Source: Leptodactylus fallax (Eukaryota > Chordata > Amphibia > Anura > Leptodactylidae). Taken from it: DNA of 64,000 bases. Below, one piece after another: positions 22,833-32,730 of the stretch; the first letter of the stretch is position 1; each line of letters opens with the position of its first letter. A program made the translations under genes and the position numbers. The notes beneath the pieces were generated by a model. It had not been told where the DNA came from. It did not search any database and saw only the letters and a list, made by a program, of their open reading frames with translations. Location: the NCBI GenBank assembly GCA_947044405.1, contig CAMRHE010000035.1:7103501-7167500 (forward strand), in the 5' to 3' direction.

Positions 22833-22982
22833 TTATTTCAAATAAAAATCATTATTTCTTACCTTGTCAATGTCTTGACTATATTTTCTATTCATTTTGC
22901 AACTCATTTGATAAATGAAAGTGTGAGTTTTCATGGAAAACACAAAATTGTCTGGGTGACCCCAAACGTTTGAACGGTAGTG

Positions 22983-22984
22983 TA

Positions 22985-23034
<50 letters not shown>
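22983..23034 (+). repeat. (TG)n(TA)n microsatellite at the edge of Tc1 copy 3
   Basis: TGTG repeats pass into about 17 TA units. It begins at the TA target duplication of Tc1 copy 3, so the transposon landed in or seeded a TA-rich array. Confidence 0.95.
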
Positions 23035-23037
<3 letters not shown>

Positions 23038-23099
23038 TCGAAAAAAGATTCAGACAGCACATCCCAATGTGAACAGGTGCACGCTACTGTGGTATAAAA

Positions 23100-23660
23100 A
23101 CAAAAAGGTGTAGCAGCACTCTGACACAGCACAAGGGTATATAGAGAACGGAGATAGCATAACTGCTATTATTGGCACCTACAAATTAATATGGTGTATA
23201 AACTAAAATTTTGAGGTTCTTAGTTATACATATTTGATCAAACAGTAGGAAGCCCACCTGCCCCGACAAGGCGACCTCATTAAGGTGGGACCCTATACTA
23301 ATGCCTCTATTAAACCCAAAATAAATCTACAATGTGAACATAGGGCAATAACATACCTCTCTTGGACCCAGAACAGGTCTACAATATGAACACAGGGCAA
23401 ATAGGATCTATTGCCCTGTGTTCACATTGTAGATTTATTTTGGGTTTAATAGAGGCATTAGTATAGGGTCCCACCTTAATGAAGTCGCCTTGTCGGGACA
23501 GGTGGGCTTCCTACTGTTTGATCAAATATGTATAACTAAGAACCTCAAAATTTTAGTTTATACACCATATTAATTTGTAGGTGCCAATAATAGCAGTTAT
23601 GCTATCTCTGTTCTCTATATACCCTTGTGCTGTGTCAGAGTGCTGCTACACCTTTTTGTT
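23100..23660. repeat. 0.56-kb near-perfect palindrome
   Basis: The left arm 23100-23350 and right arm 23409-23660 are reverse complements with only about four mismatches that I can count in 250 bp (for example CCTGCCCCGAC versus CCTGTCCCGAC). The 58-bp spacer (23351-23408) carries a third partial copy of the inner phrase (TCTACAATATGAACACAGGG, 23375-23400). Arms contain no open frame. TA-rich microsatellites flank it on both sides. It could be a foldback transposon or an inverted duplication made during repair. Confidence 0.9.
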
Positions 23661-23723
23661 TATATATATATATATCTATATATATATATCTATAGATATA
23701 TATATATATACAGTATATATATA
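23661..23723 (+). repeat. (TA)n-rich microsatellite
   Basis: TATATATATATC/TATAGATATATA repeats run from the palindrome to the TA target of Tc1 copy 4. Confidence 0.9.
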
Positions 23724-25372
23724 CAGTCATATGAAAAAGTTTGGGCACCCCTATTAATCTTAATCATTTTTAGTTCTAAATATTTGGGTGTTTGCAACAG
23801 CCATTTCAATTTGATATATCTAATAACTGATGGACACAGTAATATTTCAGGATTGAAATGAGGTTTATTGTACTAACAGAAAATGTGCAATATGCATTAA
23901 ACCAAAATTTGACCGGTGCAAAAGTATGGGCACCTCAACAGAAAAGTGACATTAATATTTAGTAGATCCTCCTTTTGCAAAAATAACAGCCTCTAGTCGC
24001 TTCCTGTAGCTTTTAATCAGTTCCTGGATCCTGGATGAAGGTATTTTTGACCATTCCTCTTTACAAAACAATTCCAGTTCAGTTAAGTTTGATGGTCGCC
24101 GAGCATGGACAGCCCGCTTCAAATTATCCCACAGATGTTCAATGATATTCAGGTCTGGGGACTGGGATGGCCATTCCAGAACATTGTAATTGTTCCTCTG
24201 CATGAATGCCTGAGTAGATTTGGAGCTGTGTTTTGGATCATTGTCTTGCTGAAATATACATCCCCGGGGTAACTTCAAATTCGTCACTGATTCTTGTACA
24301 TTATTCTCAAGAATCTGCTGATACTGAGTTGAATCCATGTGACCCTCAACTTTAACAAGATTCCCGGTGCCGGCATTGGCCACACAGCCCCAAAGCATGA
24401 TGGAACCTCCACCAAATTTTACAGTGAGTAGCAAGTGTTTTTCTTGGAATGCTGTGTTTTTTTGACGCCATGCATAACGCCTTTTTGTATAACCAAACAA
24501 CTCAATCTTTGTTTCATCAGTCCACAGGACCTTCTTCCAAAATGAAGCTGGCTTGTCCAAATGTGCTTTTGCATACCTCAGGCGACTCTGTTTGTGGCGT
24601 GCTTTCAGAAACGGCTTCTTTCGCATCACTCTCCCATACAGCTTCTCCTTGTGCAAAGTGTGCTGTATTGTTGACCGATGCACAGTGACACCATCTGCAG
24701 CAAGATGATGCTGCAGCTCTTTGGAGGTGGTCTGTGGATTGTCCTTGACTGTTCTCACCGTTCTTCTTCTCTGCCTTTCTGATATTTTTCTTGGCCTGCC
24801 ACTTCTGGGCTTAACAAGAACTGTCCCTGTGGTCTTCCATTTCCTTACTATGTTCCTCACAGTGGAAACTGACAGGTTAAATCTCTGAGACAACTTTTTG
24901 TATCCTTCCCCTGAACAACTATGTTGAACAATCTTTGTTTTCAGATCATTTGAGAGTTGTTTTGAGGAGCCCATGATGCCACTCTTCAGAGGAGATTCAA
25001 ATAGGAGAACAACTTGCAATTGGCCACCTTAAATAACTTTTCTCATGATTGGATACACCTGGCTATGAAGTTCAAATCTCAGTGAGGTTACAAAACCAAT
25101 TTTGTGCTTCAGTAAGTCAGTAAAAAGTAGTTAGGAGTATTCAAACCAATAAAATGATAAGGGTACCCAAATTTTTGCACCGGTCAAATTTTGGTTTAAT
25201 GCATATTGCACATTTTCTGTTAGTACAATAAACCTCATTTCAATCCTGAAATATTACTGTGTCCATCAGTTATTAGATATATCAAATTGAAATGGCTGTT
25301 GCAAACACCCAAATATTTAGAACTAAAAATGATTAAGATTAATAGAGGTGCCCAAACTTTTTCATATGACTG
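23724..25372 (-). mobile_element. Tc1-like transposon, copy 4, with intact gene and near-identical arms
   Basis: The element is 1649 bp, flanked by TA (23722-23723, 25373-25374). Arms of about 199 bp begin CAGTCATATGAAAAAGTTTG and differ at a single base (GCACCCCTATT versus GCACCTCTATT). Outer (AAAAAGTTTGGGCACC) and inner (CAAAAGTATGGGCACC) direct repeats make it IR/DR type. Arm identity over about 200 bp means insertion was recent in genomic terms. Confidence 0.94.
23952..24974 (-). CDS. Tc1-like transposase, intact DD34E
   Basis: It is 340 residues from MGSSKQLSNDLKTKIVQHSC (an in-frame ATG 15 codons upstream at 25019 is less likely because relatives start at MGSSK). N-terminal helix-turn-helix DNA binding contains VSTVRNIVRKWKTTG, the GRPRKI hook sits at about residues 60-65, and a second helix-turn-helix follows. 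Catalytic residues are Asp in WTDETKIELFG, Asp in QQDNDPKH and Glu in PDLNIIEHLW with 34 residues between the last two. The glycine-rich KFGGGSIMLWG box is intact and the protein ends FAKGGSTKY. No lesion is visible. Together with the nearly identical arms, this is the best candidate for a still-mobile autonomous element in the window. Confidence 0.92.
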   Translation of the reverse strand: MGSSKQLSNDLKTKIVQHSCSGEGYKKLSQRFNLSVSTVRNIVRKWKTTGTVLVKPRSGRPRKISERQRRRTVRTVKDNPQTTSKELQHHLAADGVTVHRSTIQHTLHKEKLYGRVMRKKPFLKARHKQSRLRYAKAHLDKPASFWKKVLWTDETKIELFGYTKRRYAWRQKNTAFQEKHLLLTVKFGGGSIMLWGCVANAGTGNLVKVEGHMDSTQYQQILENNVQESVTNLKLPRGCIFQQDNDPKHSSKSTQAFMQRNNYNVLEWPSQSPDLNIIEHLWDNLKRAVHARRPSNLTELELFCKEEWSKIPSSRIQELIKSYRKRLEAVIFAKGGSTKY

Positions 25373-25374
25373 TA

Positions 25375-25566
25375 GATGCAGAGCCTGGGAGCTGGCAGTT
25401 ACTACATCTGGATCTCCCATAGAGTAGGCAAAGACAATTTATTACCATCCTTGCCTTCCTGATTGCAGTTTACCCAGCACTCAGTGCAGTGTCAAGCTGA
25501 AGGTCCTATGGCCCACCAGAGGAACTTTTTCTTGGGGCCCACCCAACAGCTTCTCGCTAATAGCTA
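25375..25566 (+). repeat. Dispersed repeat shared with 52465-52665
   Basis: Phrases such as TTTATTACCATCCTTGCCTT, GTGTCAAGCTGAAGGTCCTA and CACCCAACAGCTTC recur at 52465-52665 (TTTATTACCTTCCCTACCTT, GTGTCAGACTGAAGTGCCTA, CACCCAACAGCTTC), and partly at 55254-55310 (GTGTCAGACTGGGATGTCTA). It is a dispersed repeat of unknown class with no coding capacity. Confidence 0.65.
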
Positions 25567-25571
25567 ACACC

Positions 25572-26400
25572 AGGGGTCGGCATATTTCTCTGGCACGGCA
25601 GCCCGAGTCATCAACCAGCAGTTTCGATCGGACCAAACACGGCTGAAACAAAACTCTTCAGACCCCAGAGTATAATAAGCGGAGCCCCCCGGGGAGATGT
25701 GCTCTGTGCTCTTCAGGCGCTTCTGCCTGAAGTCAGCTGACAGGGCCTCAGGTATCACGTCTGCGTCTAATGTTATTACGCATGATGACGCAACGTGACC
25801 CCTGAGACCCAATTAGCGGTAGCTGACTACAGGCAGCATCGCCCGAAGAGAACACAGCAGCTGCGGAGCGTGGAAAGGTGAATACATTGTTTTTTATGTT
25901 TGATCTTCTCCCCGGGGGCTCCACTTATTATACTCTGGGGTGTGAAGAGACCCCACAGTATAATAATAGCTAGTGAGTGGCACAAATTGGAATAGTATAA
26001 AAGTTAGAATATTATACCGTGTGCAGGGGCCAATATGGGACATAATACTGTGTGCAGGGACAGATATGGGACATAATACCGTGTGCAGAGGCCGCTATGG
26101 GACATATACCATGTGCAGGGGCCGCTATGGGACATAATACCGTGTGCAGGCGCCGATATGGGACATAATACCATGTGCAAGGGCCGCTATGGGACATAAT
26201 ACTGTGTGCAGGGGCCGCTGTGAGACATAATACCGCGTGCAGGGGCCGTTATGGGATATAATGCACTGTGTAGGGGCCGCTATGGGACATAATACCATAT
26301 GCAGGAGCCGCTATGGGACATAATACTGTGTGCAGGGACTGCTATGGCTGTGGGACATAATACCATGTGCAGGGACCACTATGGGACATTATTCTGTATA
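25572..26400 (-). mobile_element. Third, degraded relative of the minisatellite-bearing hAT element
   Basis: In reverse orientation it carries the same components as the elements at 2460 and 9445: CCCCAGAGTATAATAAGCGG (about 25661), the long hairpin partner TTATTATACTCTGGGGTG (about 25926), and a 30-31-bp minisatellite (26010-26400). The left end begins CAGGGGTCGGCA, which resembles a different hAT terminus (see 29636), so two elements may be fused or nested here. No matching 8-bp duplication was found, and the right terminus is lost before the piggyBac insertion. Confidence 0.6.
26010..26400 (-). repeat. Inverted copy of the 31-bp minisatellite
   Basis: About 12 to 13 units of GTGTGCAGGGGCCGCTATGG plus GACATAATACC, the reverse complement of the arrays at 2583 and 9561 with a GCGGCC variant. 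It ends about 20 bp left of the piggyBac terminus. Confidence 0.92.
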
Positions 26401-26777
26401 ACGGTGTGTTTTCTGTATTAACACTAGAAGTCCCAGAAATTTCGAGCTCCCCCTTGAAGTCCTGAAAGAGGGTCAAATGACCCTTAGTCCAAACAGACAA
26501 CTCTGATGGCTCCAATTAGCATCCTTTCATTTGTAAATGTGGCCATTGTCTGAGGAATCTGCAGGGGGCAATTGTGTTGATCCACCTCAGGTCTTGTAAG
26601 AGAGTGTAAACAAAAGAATGTAAGATGCTCTTGAGTGTGTCTGCCCATCCCCCAGCTGCATTGTTGTGCTGGGAATATGCATAAGGTTGCTAACACCTTA
26701 GCAAATTTGCATGCAGCCTTTTGTGCTGTGGGGGATGTGAAGGGACTGCTTCACCTATTTTGTTCACAAGAAACAAA

Positions 26778-28520
26778 ATGCAGAGAAGGCACACCATTCA
26801 ACAGGCATTGGAACTGATCCTGAGCAACAGCAACCCTTCTGACTCAGATGGAGAAGACATAGTCCTTCAACTGGATTCGGACTCTGAGCTGTCTTCAGGT
26901 TAGATTTTTTTCAAATTACCGATTTTTATTTCCTGACTATCTTTTTTATTTAGAACCAAAACAAAATGTTAATTTGAAATTATTTATCTTGCAGATGAGG
27001 AGACTCCTCCTCTACCAAAAAAGAGAGCTCGGTTGGCGAGTGAGCCGACAGAGACCGCAAAAGATGGCACAGTGCGGCGTGAAGTAGAAGTGGGGAAATG
27101 TCTCCATTTCACCCCAATAGAACCGTACCCTACAGATGGAGAGCCAAGTGCTAAGGCCAGACGAAGTGTCCGGAGTCGCCTTCAGAGCTTCCTCTGTTTT
27201 ATCACTCTTGACATGCTTCGTAGCATTCAAGAATGGACTACTCAACATGCACGTCACACGGTGCAGGTGGATTGGTTCATGGGTCTCCCGGAACTAATGG
27301 CATTTATTTCAGTCATTATCTTGCGGGGGGTGACCAAGGTTCCATCACTATATGACAGCTGGTCAGCAAACCTAGCAAACCCAAGGATCATTGCAACTAT
27401 GACCCGAAACCGCTTCTAAGACATCATGCAACACCTATGCTTTGATGACATGTTCACACGCAGTGAGCGAGTGGAGACCGATAAATTTGCTGCAATCTCC
27501 GATATGTGGAGATCGTTTGTCACCAACTGCATCGCATCCTACAACCCTGGTCGACACATCACTATTGATGAACAGCTTTTCCCGTCAAAGACTCGCTGCT
27601 GTTTTCTGCAATACATTGCAACAAAACCAGACAAGTTTGGCATCAAGTTTTGGGTGGCTTGCGACTTGAAATCAAAGTACATCTGTAATGTCCTCCCATA
27701 TCTTGGCAAGGACCCCAGTCGTCCCAGCGGGGAGAGACTGTCCGAAACTGTAGTGATGAGGCTGATGGAACCATTCATGGACAAGGGCAGAACTGTAACC
27801 ACGGACAATTTCTTTACATCATTGTCACTTGCACAACGACTGCTTAGCCGGAAAACAACTATCTTCGGCACAGTCAACAAGAGTCGCCGGGAAATTCCTC
27901 AATCCGCTAGACAGATGGACCGCACTGAATTCACCACTCAGGTGTTTTCAACCACTGGTGCCACACTGACAGTGTATGCACCCAAACGAAAGAAGGCCGT
28001 CTACATTCTCAGCAGCATGCACAGCGTGGTTGAGACTGAGGATACCAACAAAAGGAAGCCAAACACGGTCACACAATACAACCACACAAAGTGCGGTGTG
28101 GATGTAATGGACCAAATGGTGCGGGAGTACAGCGTGCGTGCAGGAACACGGAGATGGCCATTCGCCGTGTTCTACAACATGATTGACATGGCAGCACTGA
28201 ATGCTCATGTTCTTTATCAGGCATGCACTGGGGTGCAGGAGAGACGGGTGGACTTCCTGGTTGAGCTTGCAAAAGAGTTAGGTGGCTCTCATGTGACTGA
28301 AAAGAAGGCATGCAAGGAGAAACTCCTTCGGCAACAACCTTCCACACCCAGCCCTGGCAAAAGGGCGAAGTGTCAGGTCAACCATCGATGCACGAACAAT
28401 TGTGCAACTGAGAGATGTGTTGACTGCTACAAATACACGTGTGGCAAATGTACCAGGGACATACCCAGGCAGTGCCAGGTATGTTCCGAAAGTGCAGACA
28501 GACTGCTGAGTAAGTGCTGA
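26778..28520 (+). pseudogene. piggyBac transposase gene with a 96-bp intron and one stop codon
   Basis: It cuts and pastes at TTAA using an RNase H-like fold with three Asp. Exon 1 (26778-26898) starts MQRRHTIQQALELIL and has acidic repeats (SDSDGED). A candidate intron 26899-26994 has GT and CAG ends with a T-rich tract; joining the exons gives 549 in-phase codons, strong support for splicing. Exon 2 has the basic PKKRARLA, then Asp in HITIDEQLFPSK (about 232), TVTTDNFFTS (about 311) and CGVDVMDQ (about 410), and a C-terminal Cys-rich domain (CTNNC, CVDC, CGKC, CQVC). One TAA at 27417-27419 (codon 182, NRF-stop-DIMQHL) breaks the frame; a C-to-T change from CAA would explain it. Otherwise complete. 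Confidence 0.9.
26899..26994 (+). other. Predicted intron in the piggyBac transposase
   Basis: The donor is CAG/GTTAGA and the acceptor ATCTTGCAG/ATG; there is an A/T-rich interior with in-frame stops in all continuing readings (GGT TAG immediately). Splicing joins SELSS to DEETPPLPKK with the phase preserved. It is short for a vertebrate intron but within workable size. Confidence 0.7.
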
Positions 28521-28527
28521 AATGCTA

Positions 28528-28794
28528 GTCACACAAGAAGGACATGCCACTCACACACACACACGCAGCCCCTGACAGCAGCCTATTGTAAATATGTGTG
28601 GAATTGTTTTATTCCTTGTATTTTTTTTATTATTTTCATAACAAAAATAAAAAGCATGGAAACAAATAACAGTTGTTCTTTTGTATATTTACATTTTTGT
28701 ATATTTAGATTCAAGTCAATGGGTGCAGAAAAAAAAAAAAAAAATCGCAAAAAAAATCGCAGTTATTGAGTGAGTCACACAAGGACATGCCACT

Positions 28795-28851
<57 letters not shown>

Positions 28852-29012
28852 GCCCCCCACAGCAGCCTATTGTAAATATGTGTGGAATTGTTTTATTCCT
28901 TGTATTTTTTTTATTATTTTCATAACAAAAATAAAAAGCATGGAAACAAATAACAGTTGTTCTTTTGTATATTTACATTTTTGTATATTTAGATTCAAGT
29001 CAATGGGTGCAG

Positions 29013-29043
<31 letters not shown>

Positions 29044-29091
29044 GCAAAAAAATCGCAGTTACTGAGTGAGTCACACAAGAAGGACATGCCA

Positions 29092-29141
<50 letters not shown>

Positions 29142-29165
29142 GCCCCCCACAGCAGCCTATTGTAA
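28528..29165 (+). repeat. Tandem triplication with (CA)n and poly-A at the 3' end of piggyBac
   Basis: A segment starting GTCACACAAGAAGGACATG repeats at 28528, 28773 and 29069 (the last partial). Each contains a CA array (short at 28548-28568, about 29 units at 28791-28848, about 25 units at 29090-29139), the phrase GCAGCCTATTGTAAATATGT, an AATAAA-containing stretch (ATAACAAAAATAAAAAGC), and a poly-A run (15 then about 30 A). Differences lie almost only in the CA and A tracts, so the duplication is recent. It also duplicates the candidate polyadenylation signal. Confidence 0.92.
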
Positions 29166-29314
29166 ATCCTGTGGTGTGACAGTAATGGCCTTAATTACAG
29201 AACAAAAGCGGTGATTATAGGTTGTTTGCTTAAATCCTTCAGGTCATTCGACCCATCTCTGGGTTCCAAAGGTAGAAATGTTAAATGACCCCTCTCTGGG
29301 ACTTCTAGTGTTAA

Positions 29315-29635
29315 GGATGTGTTTTTGCACAGAAAACTCAGGCTTTGTTTTTTTTTTTGTGCAAAAATGCAACAGTTTTACATCGAAGTAAAAGTTCCAG
29401 TGGCCTAAGAGTTTAGCTGCATCCAGATACATAGTGTGTTTTCACTGTAAAGATGCTACCATACAGTGCTCCTGGACACATAAATTTACAGCTAATTGCG
29501 GGATGCACATGTACTTTCATTGCTTCTAATCGGAAAATACATGTGAGTCCCAGGAAATAGCAGTAAACGCATGCGTTCTAAAGCATCTGGTGGCAGCACT
29601 TCTGTGTTATGGTTTGTGGTATATTACTTTAGTTT
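29315..29635. other. No recognisable feature
   Basis: This is unique-looking sequence right of piggyBac. It does not continue the minisatellite on the other side of the insertion. Confidence 0.5.
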
Positions 29636-29740
29636 AGGGGTCGTCAGACTTACAATTATTGACTGGCACTCCAAGTACCTCATCTTTGATTTTTTAATTA
29701 AAATCGGCACGCCAAACAAAAAAGGTTGCCTACCCATGGC
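29636..29740 (+). repeat. Short hAT-like MITE remnant
   Basis: It begins AGGGGTCGTCAGAC, contains GACTGGCACTCC and CGGCACGCC, and ends AAGGTTGCCTACCCATG. The two ends are an imperfect inverted pair of the CAGGGGTCGGCAACC type that I recall from vertebrate hAT elements. No target duplication is preserved. Confidence 0.5.
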
Positions 29741-29944
29741 CTACACCATGGCTCCTTCACTGACATTTTACATACATGCTGACTATCCGATGTTACTGAG
29801 TATTTTCTCGGTATCGTCATCACCTATAGTACTGTACATGCTCCAATAGCTCCATAGCTGAATTCTGTATAGGAAATGATATCACCATGGAGCACCCCAT
29901 GCAAGTTCAAAATTTTAGTGATGGAGCTGTGATGGAGACATAAC

Positions 29945-30740
29945 ACACAGTGCTGCCATCAGGAATTTTGGGGCCAGTTTCCTGTCCTGTGACCCCCACA
30001 CAGTATATACAATGCTCCCCACACAGTATAATGCTCCACATGGTATATAAAACTCCCCATGGTATATAAAACTCCCCAGCCCTCTCCAGAGTATAATGCT
30101 ACAAATAGTATATAATGCTCCACAGTGCCCCCCACAGTATAAGGCTCCACAGTAGTCACACACAGTACAAAATGCTCCCATGAGCCCACCACAGTGTCCC
30201 CACATGGTATACAATGCTACACAGTGGCCCCCCATGATATAAAAATATTCCCAGACCCCCACACAGTATAATGCCACACAGTATAATTTGCTCCCCAGAG
30301 CCCGCCCCCACCACAGTATAATGCTACACTGTCCCCATATAGAATAATATACTCCCCAGCAGCCCCATACAGTATAATTGCTCCTCACAGTGCCCCCAAG
30401 TATAATTCTCCACTGTGACCCCACACAGTATAATATGCTCTTCAGAGGCCCGACACACGTGGGGCACATTGACGTTATTATGCCCATGCGCCCCAAATAA
30501 GTTCTGAGGCTCAATCATGGGCCTCAGCAGTGATCACCAGGGATGCGTGATGTCAGCCGCAGGCCGGAAATGGCCAGATGATGACACTGTACGCCCAGGA
30601 GAGGTGAGTATAAATGTTTGCTATTTTTCTCGCTTCCCCTGGGTAGGCTTTTATTGAAATGTGGCCAGGTGAAACATGATGCTGGGCCCCTTTCTATTAG
30701 AAATGTGGTTGGGGCCCACCGGAGGGCCCCGCCATGATTT
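29945..30740. repeat. Composite repeat with degenerate minisatellite of CACAGTATAATGCTCC units
   Basis: The stretch 29998-30440 is made of decayed units of about 25-35 bp such as CCCCACACAGTATAATGCTC and CCCCATGGTATATAAAACTC. Right of it lie TGATGTCAGCCGCAGGCCGG and GGGGCCCACCGGAGGGCCCC. The plan (array followed by a GC-rich segment with an ATGACGT-like stretch) is the same as in the hAT elements at 2460 and 9445, so this may be a distant relative in reverse orientation. Ends not resolved. Confidence 0.5.
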
Positions 30741-30889
30741 GCTCCCTATCAGTGTAATTCAGGAGGCTGCATTCCTCCTGTAACTGGGGCTAATGTATCA
30801 GCCCCAGTTACAGGAGAAATCAGCTGGAAAAACAAAATCTATGTTAAAATGCCAAAGATCTATTATGACATTATTAAAAAGCCCATGTT

Positions 30890-31220
30890 ACAGGTTCTAG
30901 CCCCGTTCCCGGTGAAACAATATGTGTCAGCTATGTAAAAATTACTGTAAGGGAGAGGGAAAACTATTTAAAAATTTTTTATAGTAGTATTGTCTGCTAT
31001 TAAAAAAAAAAAAAAAAAAAAAAAAACTACACGTTTCAGCTCCTTTTTTGTTTACATTTTCTTGGATAATAAAATAAAGAAAAATACTCTAAAATAAAAA
31101 CAACAAAAATAAAACCATATTTATCACAAAAAAAATACAAAAATTATTTGAATAATTCAAATGAAAAAAATGTTACAACCCTTAAAACCACATATAAAAA
31201 GGAATAACAGAAAATGTAGT
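30890..31220 (+). repeat. Dispersed repeat related to 4090-4475
   Basis: It shares the order of phrases with 4090-4475: GGGAGAGGGAAAACTATTT, an A-run, CTTTTTTGTTTACATTTT, AAAATAAAAACAACAAAAAT, TTACAACCCTTAAAACC. A run of about 26 A is at 31000-31026. No coding content. Confidence 0.7.
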
Positions 31221-31332
31221 GTACACTGAAGAGGGGATCACGTGACCAACACCCAGATAAACAGCGGGATAATGCATTGACAGGTTTTTACTATAGCTAA
31301 GTGCTATTTAGCGAGCAAGAGAACTTTGGTGC

Positions 31333-31665
31333 TGCACAAGCCCTTTAAGACTAAGGCCCCAGACAGCGGGCTGCAGCGAAAAAGCGCTGTGGGATAAACC
31401 ACAACGAAAATGCATTGTGGTTTTTCCTGCATCGCTTTTCACAGAAAGTCCGCAAAGTTTTCCTCTGTGGACTTTCTGCTTCAATTATTCCTATACAGAA
31501 ACCATTGGCATTTTCATAGGTATAATTGATATGCTGGGATTTCCACAAAAACCCAACTGTTCTGTAAATCAGAGCATTTCCTCTGTGCGTATTTAATGAA
31601 ATGTGTGGATCGGATTCGCTAGAATCCCATCCACTTTGCAGGGACTGGGCCTAAAAAGTGGCCCT
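31333..31665. repeat. Dispersed MITE-like repeat beginning TAAGGCCCCAGACAGCGG
   Basis: The left end TAAGGCCCCAGACAGC and right end AGTGGCCCTGGCCTA form a loose inverted pair. Inside, CCGCAAAGTTTTCCTCTGTG and GGACTTTCTGC are phrases I recognise from an abundant frog repeat. It is a relative of the clearer foldback elements at 32519 and 43004. Confidence 0.55.
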
Positions 31666-32518
31666 GGCCTAAAGTGTTGAGAGCAAATGGCATGACTAAA
31701 AAGAGCTATTCAACATATATCAAAGAAGTGCATAACTTTTAAAGAAAAGTTTACACTACACAAGCCATGAAGTGAAGTAAGGAGGAGAAATGTGTCTAAC
31801 ATGCTAAGCACTTTGTTTATGCTGGTCTTGATACGCCATATGCTGGTGGAGGATGTGCTTAATTCATGATGAGGCATGTCTTATCATAAAGTAAGCACAA
31901 CCCTTTGGATTCTCCTCTGTCATCTGACTAGACTGAAATGTAAGCTAGTTCATAGCCGGCGTAGATTTCAGTCATCATTTATGCCAGAAAATGTACGGAA
32001 GTGATGATAAATTTAATGACTGCCTGCGCACAGGAAACCCTCACAGTGTCCCCTTTTTGGAAAGTAATAAGGGCAACTCACAAATGCCATTGGTACAGTT
32101 TTCAACTTTTTTTCATACTGGTTTTTTGGAACAGGGGCATAATAAATTTCTTTCAATATGTCAATTTGATAAATGTAGTACAATTTATGTAACTTTGGCC
32201 ACCCAAATTGATCTTCTACATCTACATGTCTTGACAATTTTACATAGATTTCCACTCTGGTACATGGGAATGTGTCTGAATTATTATGAAGCCAGAACCT
32301 TTTAATAATTCAGGTGCATTTAACGTCATCAGTGCAATAAATTAAAATTGGTGTACAAAATGACTGTCTTGATAAATTTCCCCCAATAATTGAACCACTT
32401 ACTGACCTAAAATGTGATGGGTTTTAGCTTGCTGCCTATGGTTGAAACCTGTAGTTCAACTTTAGCTTGCTGGTTGAGCATACTCATTTCCAGCACTAGG
32501 AGTTAAAGGAGGGTGAGG
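31666..32518. other. No recognisable feature
   Basis: Unique-looking sequence; short open frames at 31991-32305 have no family signature. Confidence 0.5.
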
Positions 32519-32730
32519 CTGAGGCCCCATATTGCGGAAACGCTGCTTTCTTTGTTCCAGATTTTGGTACGTTTTTTTGAGCCAAAGCCAGGAGTGGATT
32601 GAGCAGAAGGGAGAATTATAACCACTTCCTAAATAATTCCAATTCCTTCTGCAGCCACTCAAAGAAATGCTCAAAGAAATGCAGCAAAATCTGCAACAAA
32701 AAAAGCAGTGTTTCCGCAACAGTCCACTTA
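32519..32730. repeat. Foldback MITE, copy 1
   Basis: The left arm TGAGGCCCCATATTGCGG, AAACGCTGCTTT and GATTTT is mirrored by AAAATCTGCAACAAAAAAAG and CAGTGTTTCCGCAAC on the right. The middle has GAGCCAAAGCCAGGAGTGG, which also occurs at 43078 (AGCCAAAGTCAGGAGTGG) in copy 2. About 210 bp, no coding capacity. Confidence 0.7.

Larger units (their letters stand above)
21035..22982 (+). mobile_element. Tc1-like transposon, copy 3, carrying a solo LTR
   Basis: The ends read CACTACTGTTCAAAAGTTTA and, inverted, CACTACCGTTCAAACGTTTG, with TA at 21033-21034 and 22983-22984. Length is 1948 bp, or about 1578 bp without the LTR (21217-21582) and its duplicated GTGT. The left arm is interrupted by the LTR at CATAGGTGT/GTGTATAG. 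Copy 5 (35627-36940, opposite strand) is the same family and shows the uninterrupted site CACCTATGTAGATATTGC, which confirms the insertion. Confidence 0.92.
26422..29310 (+). mobile_element. piggyBac-type DNA transposon
   Basis: It is flanked by TTAA at 26418-26421 and 29311-29314. The 16-bp terminal inverted repeats CACTAGAAGTCCCAGA are identical at both ends, and beyond them GGGTCAAATGACC on the left partly matches GGGTCATTTAAC on the right. Length is 2889 bp. A two-exon transposase gene lies at 26778-28520. The 3' part is swollen by a tandem duplication with CA arrays (28528-29165). Confidence 0.94.

Noticed and set aside
23100..23660. MicroRNA precursor from the long palindrome
   Set aside because: Arms of 250 bp with a 58-bp loop far exceed a microRNA hairpin, and nothing indicates transcription.
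28766..29065. His-Thr repeat protein
   Set aside because: It is the translation of a CA microsatellite in the piggyBac 3' duplication.
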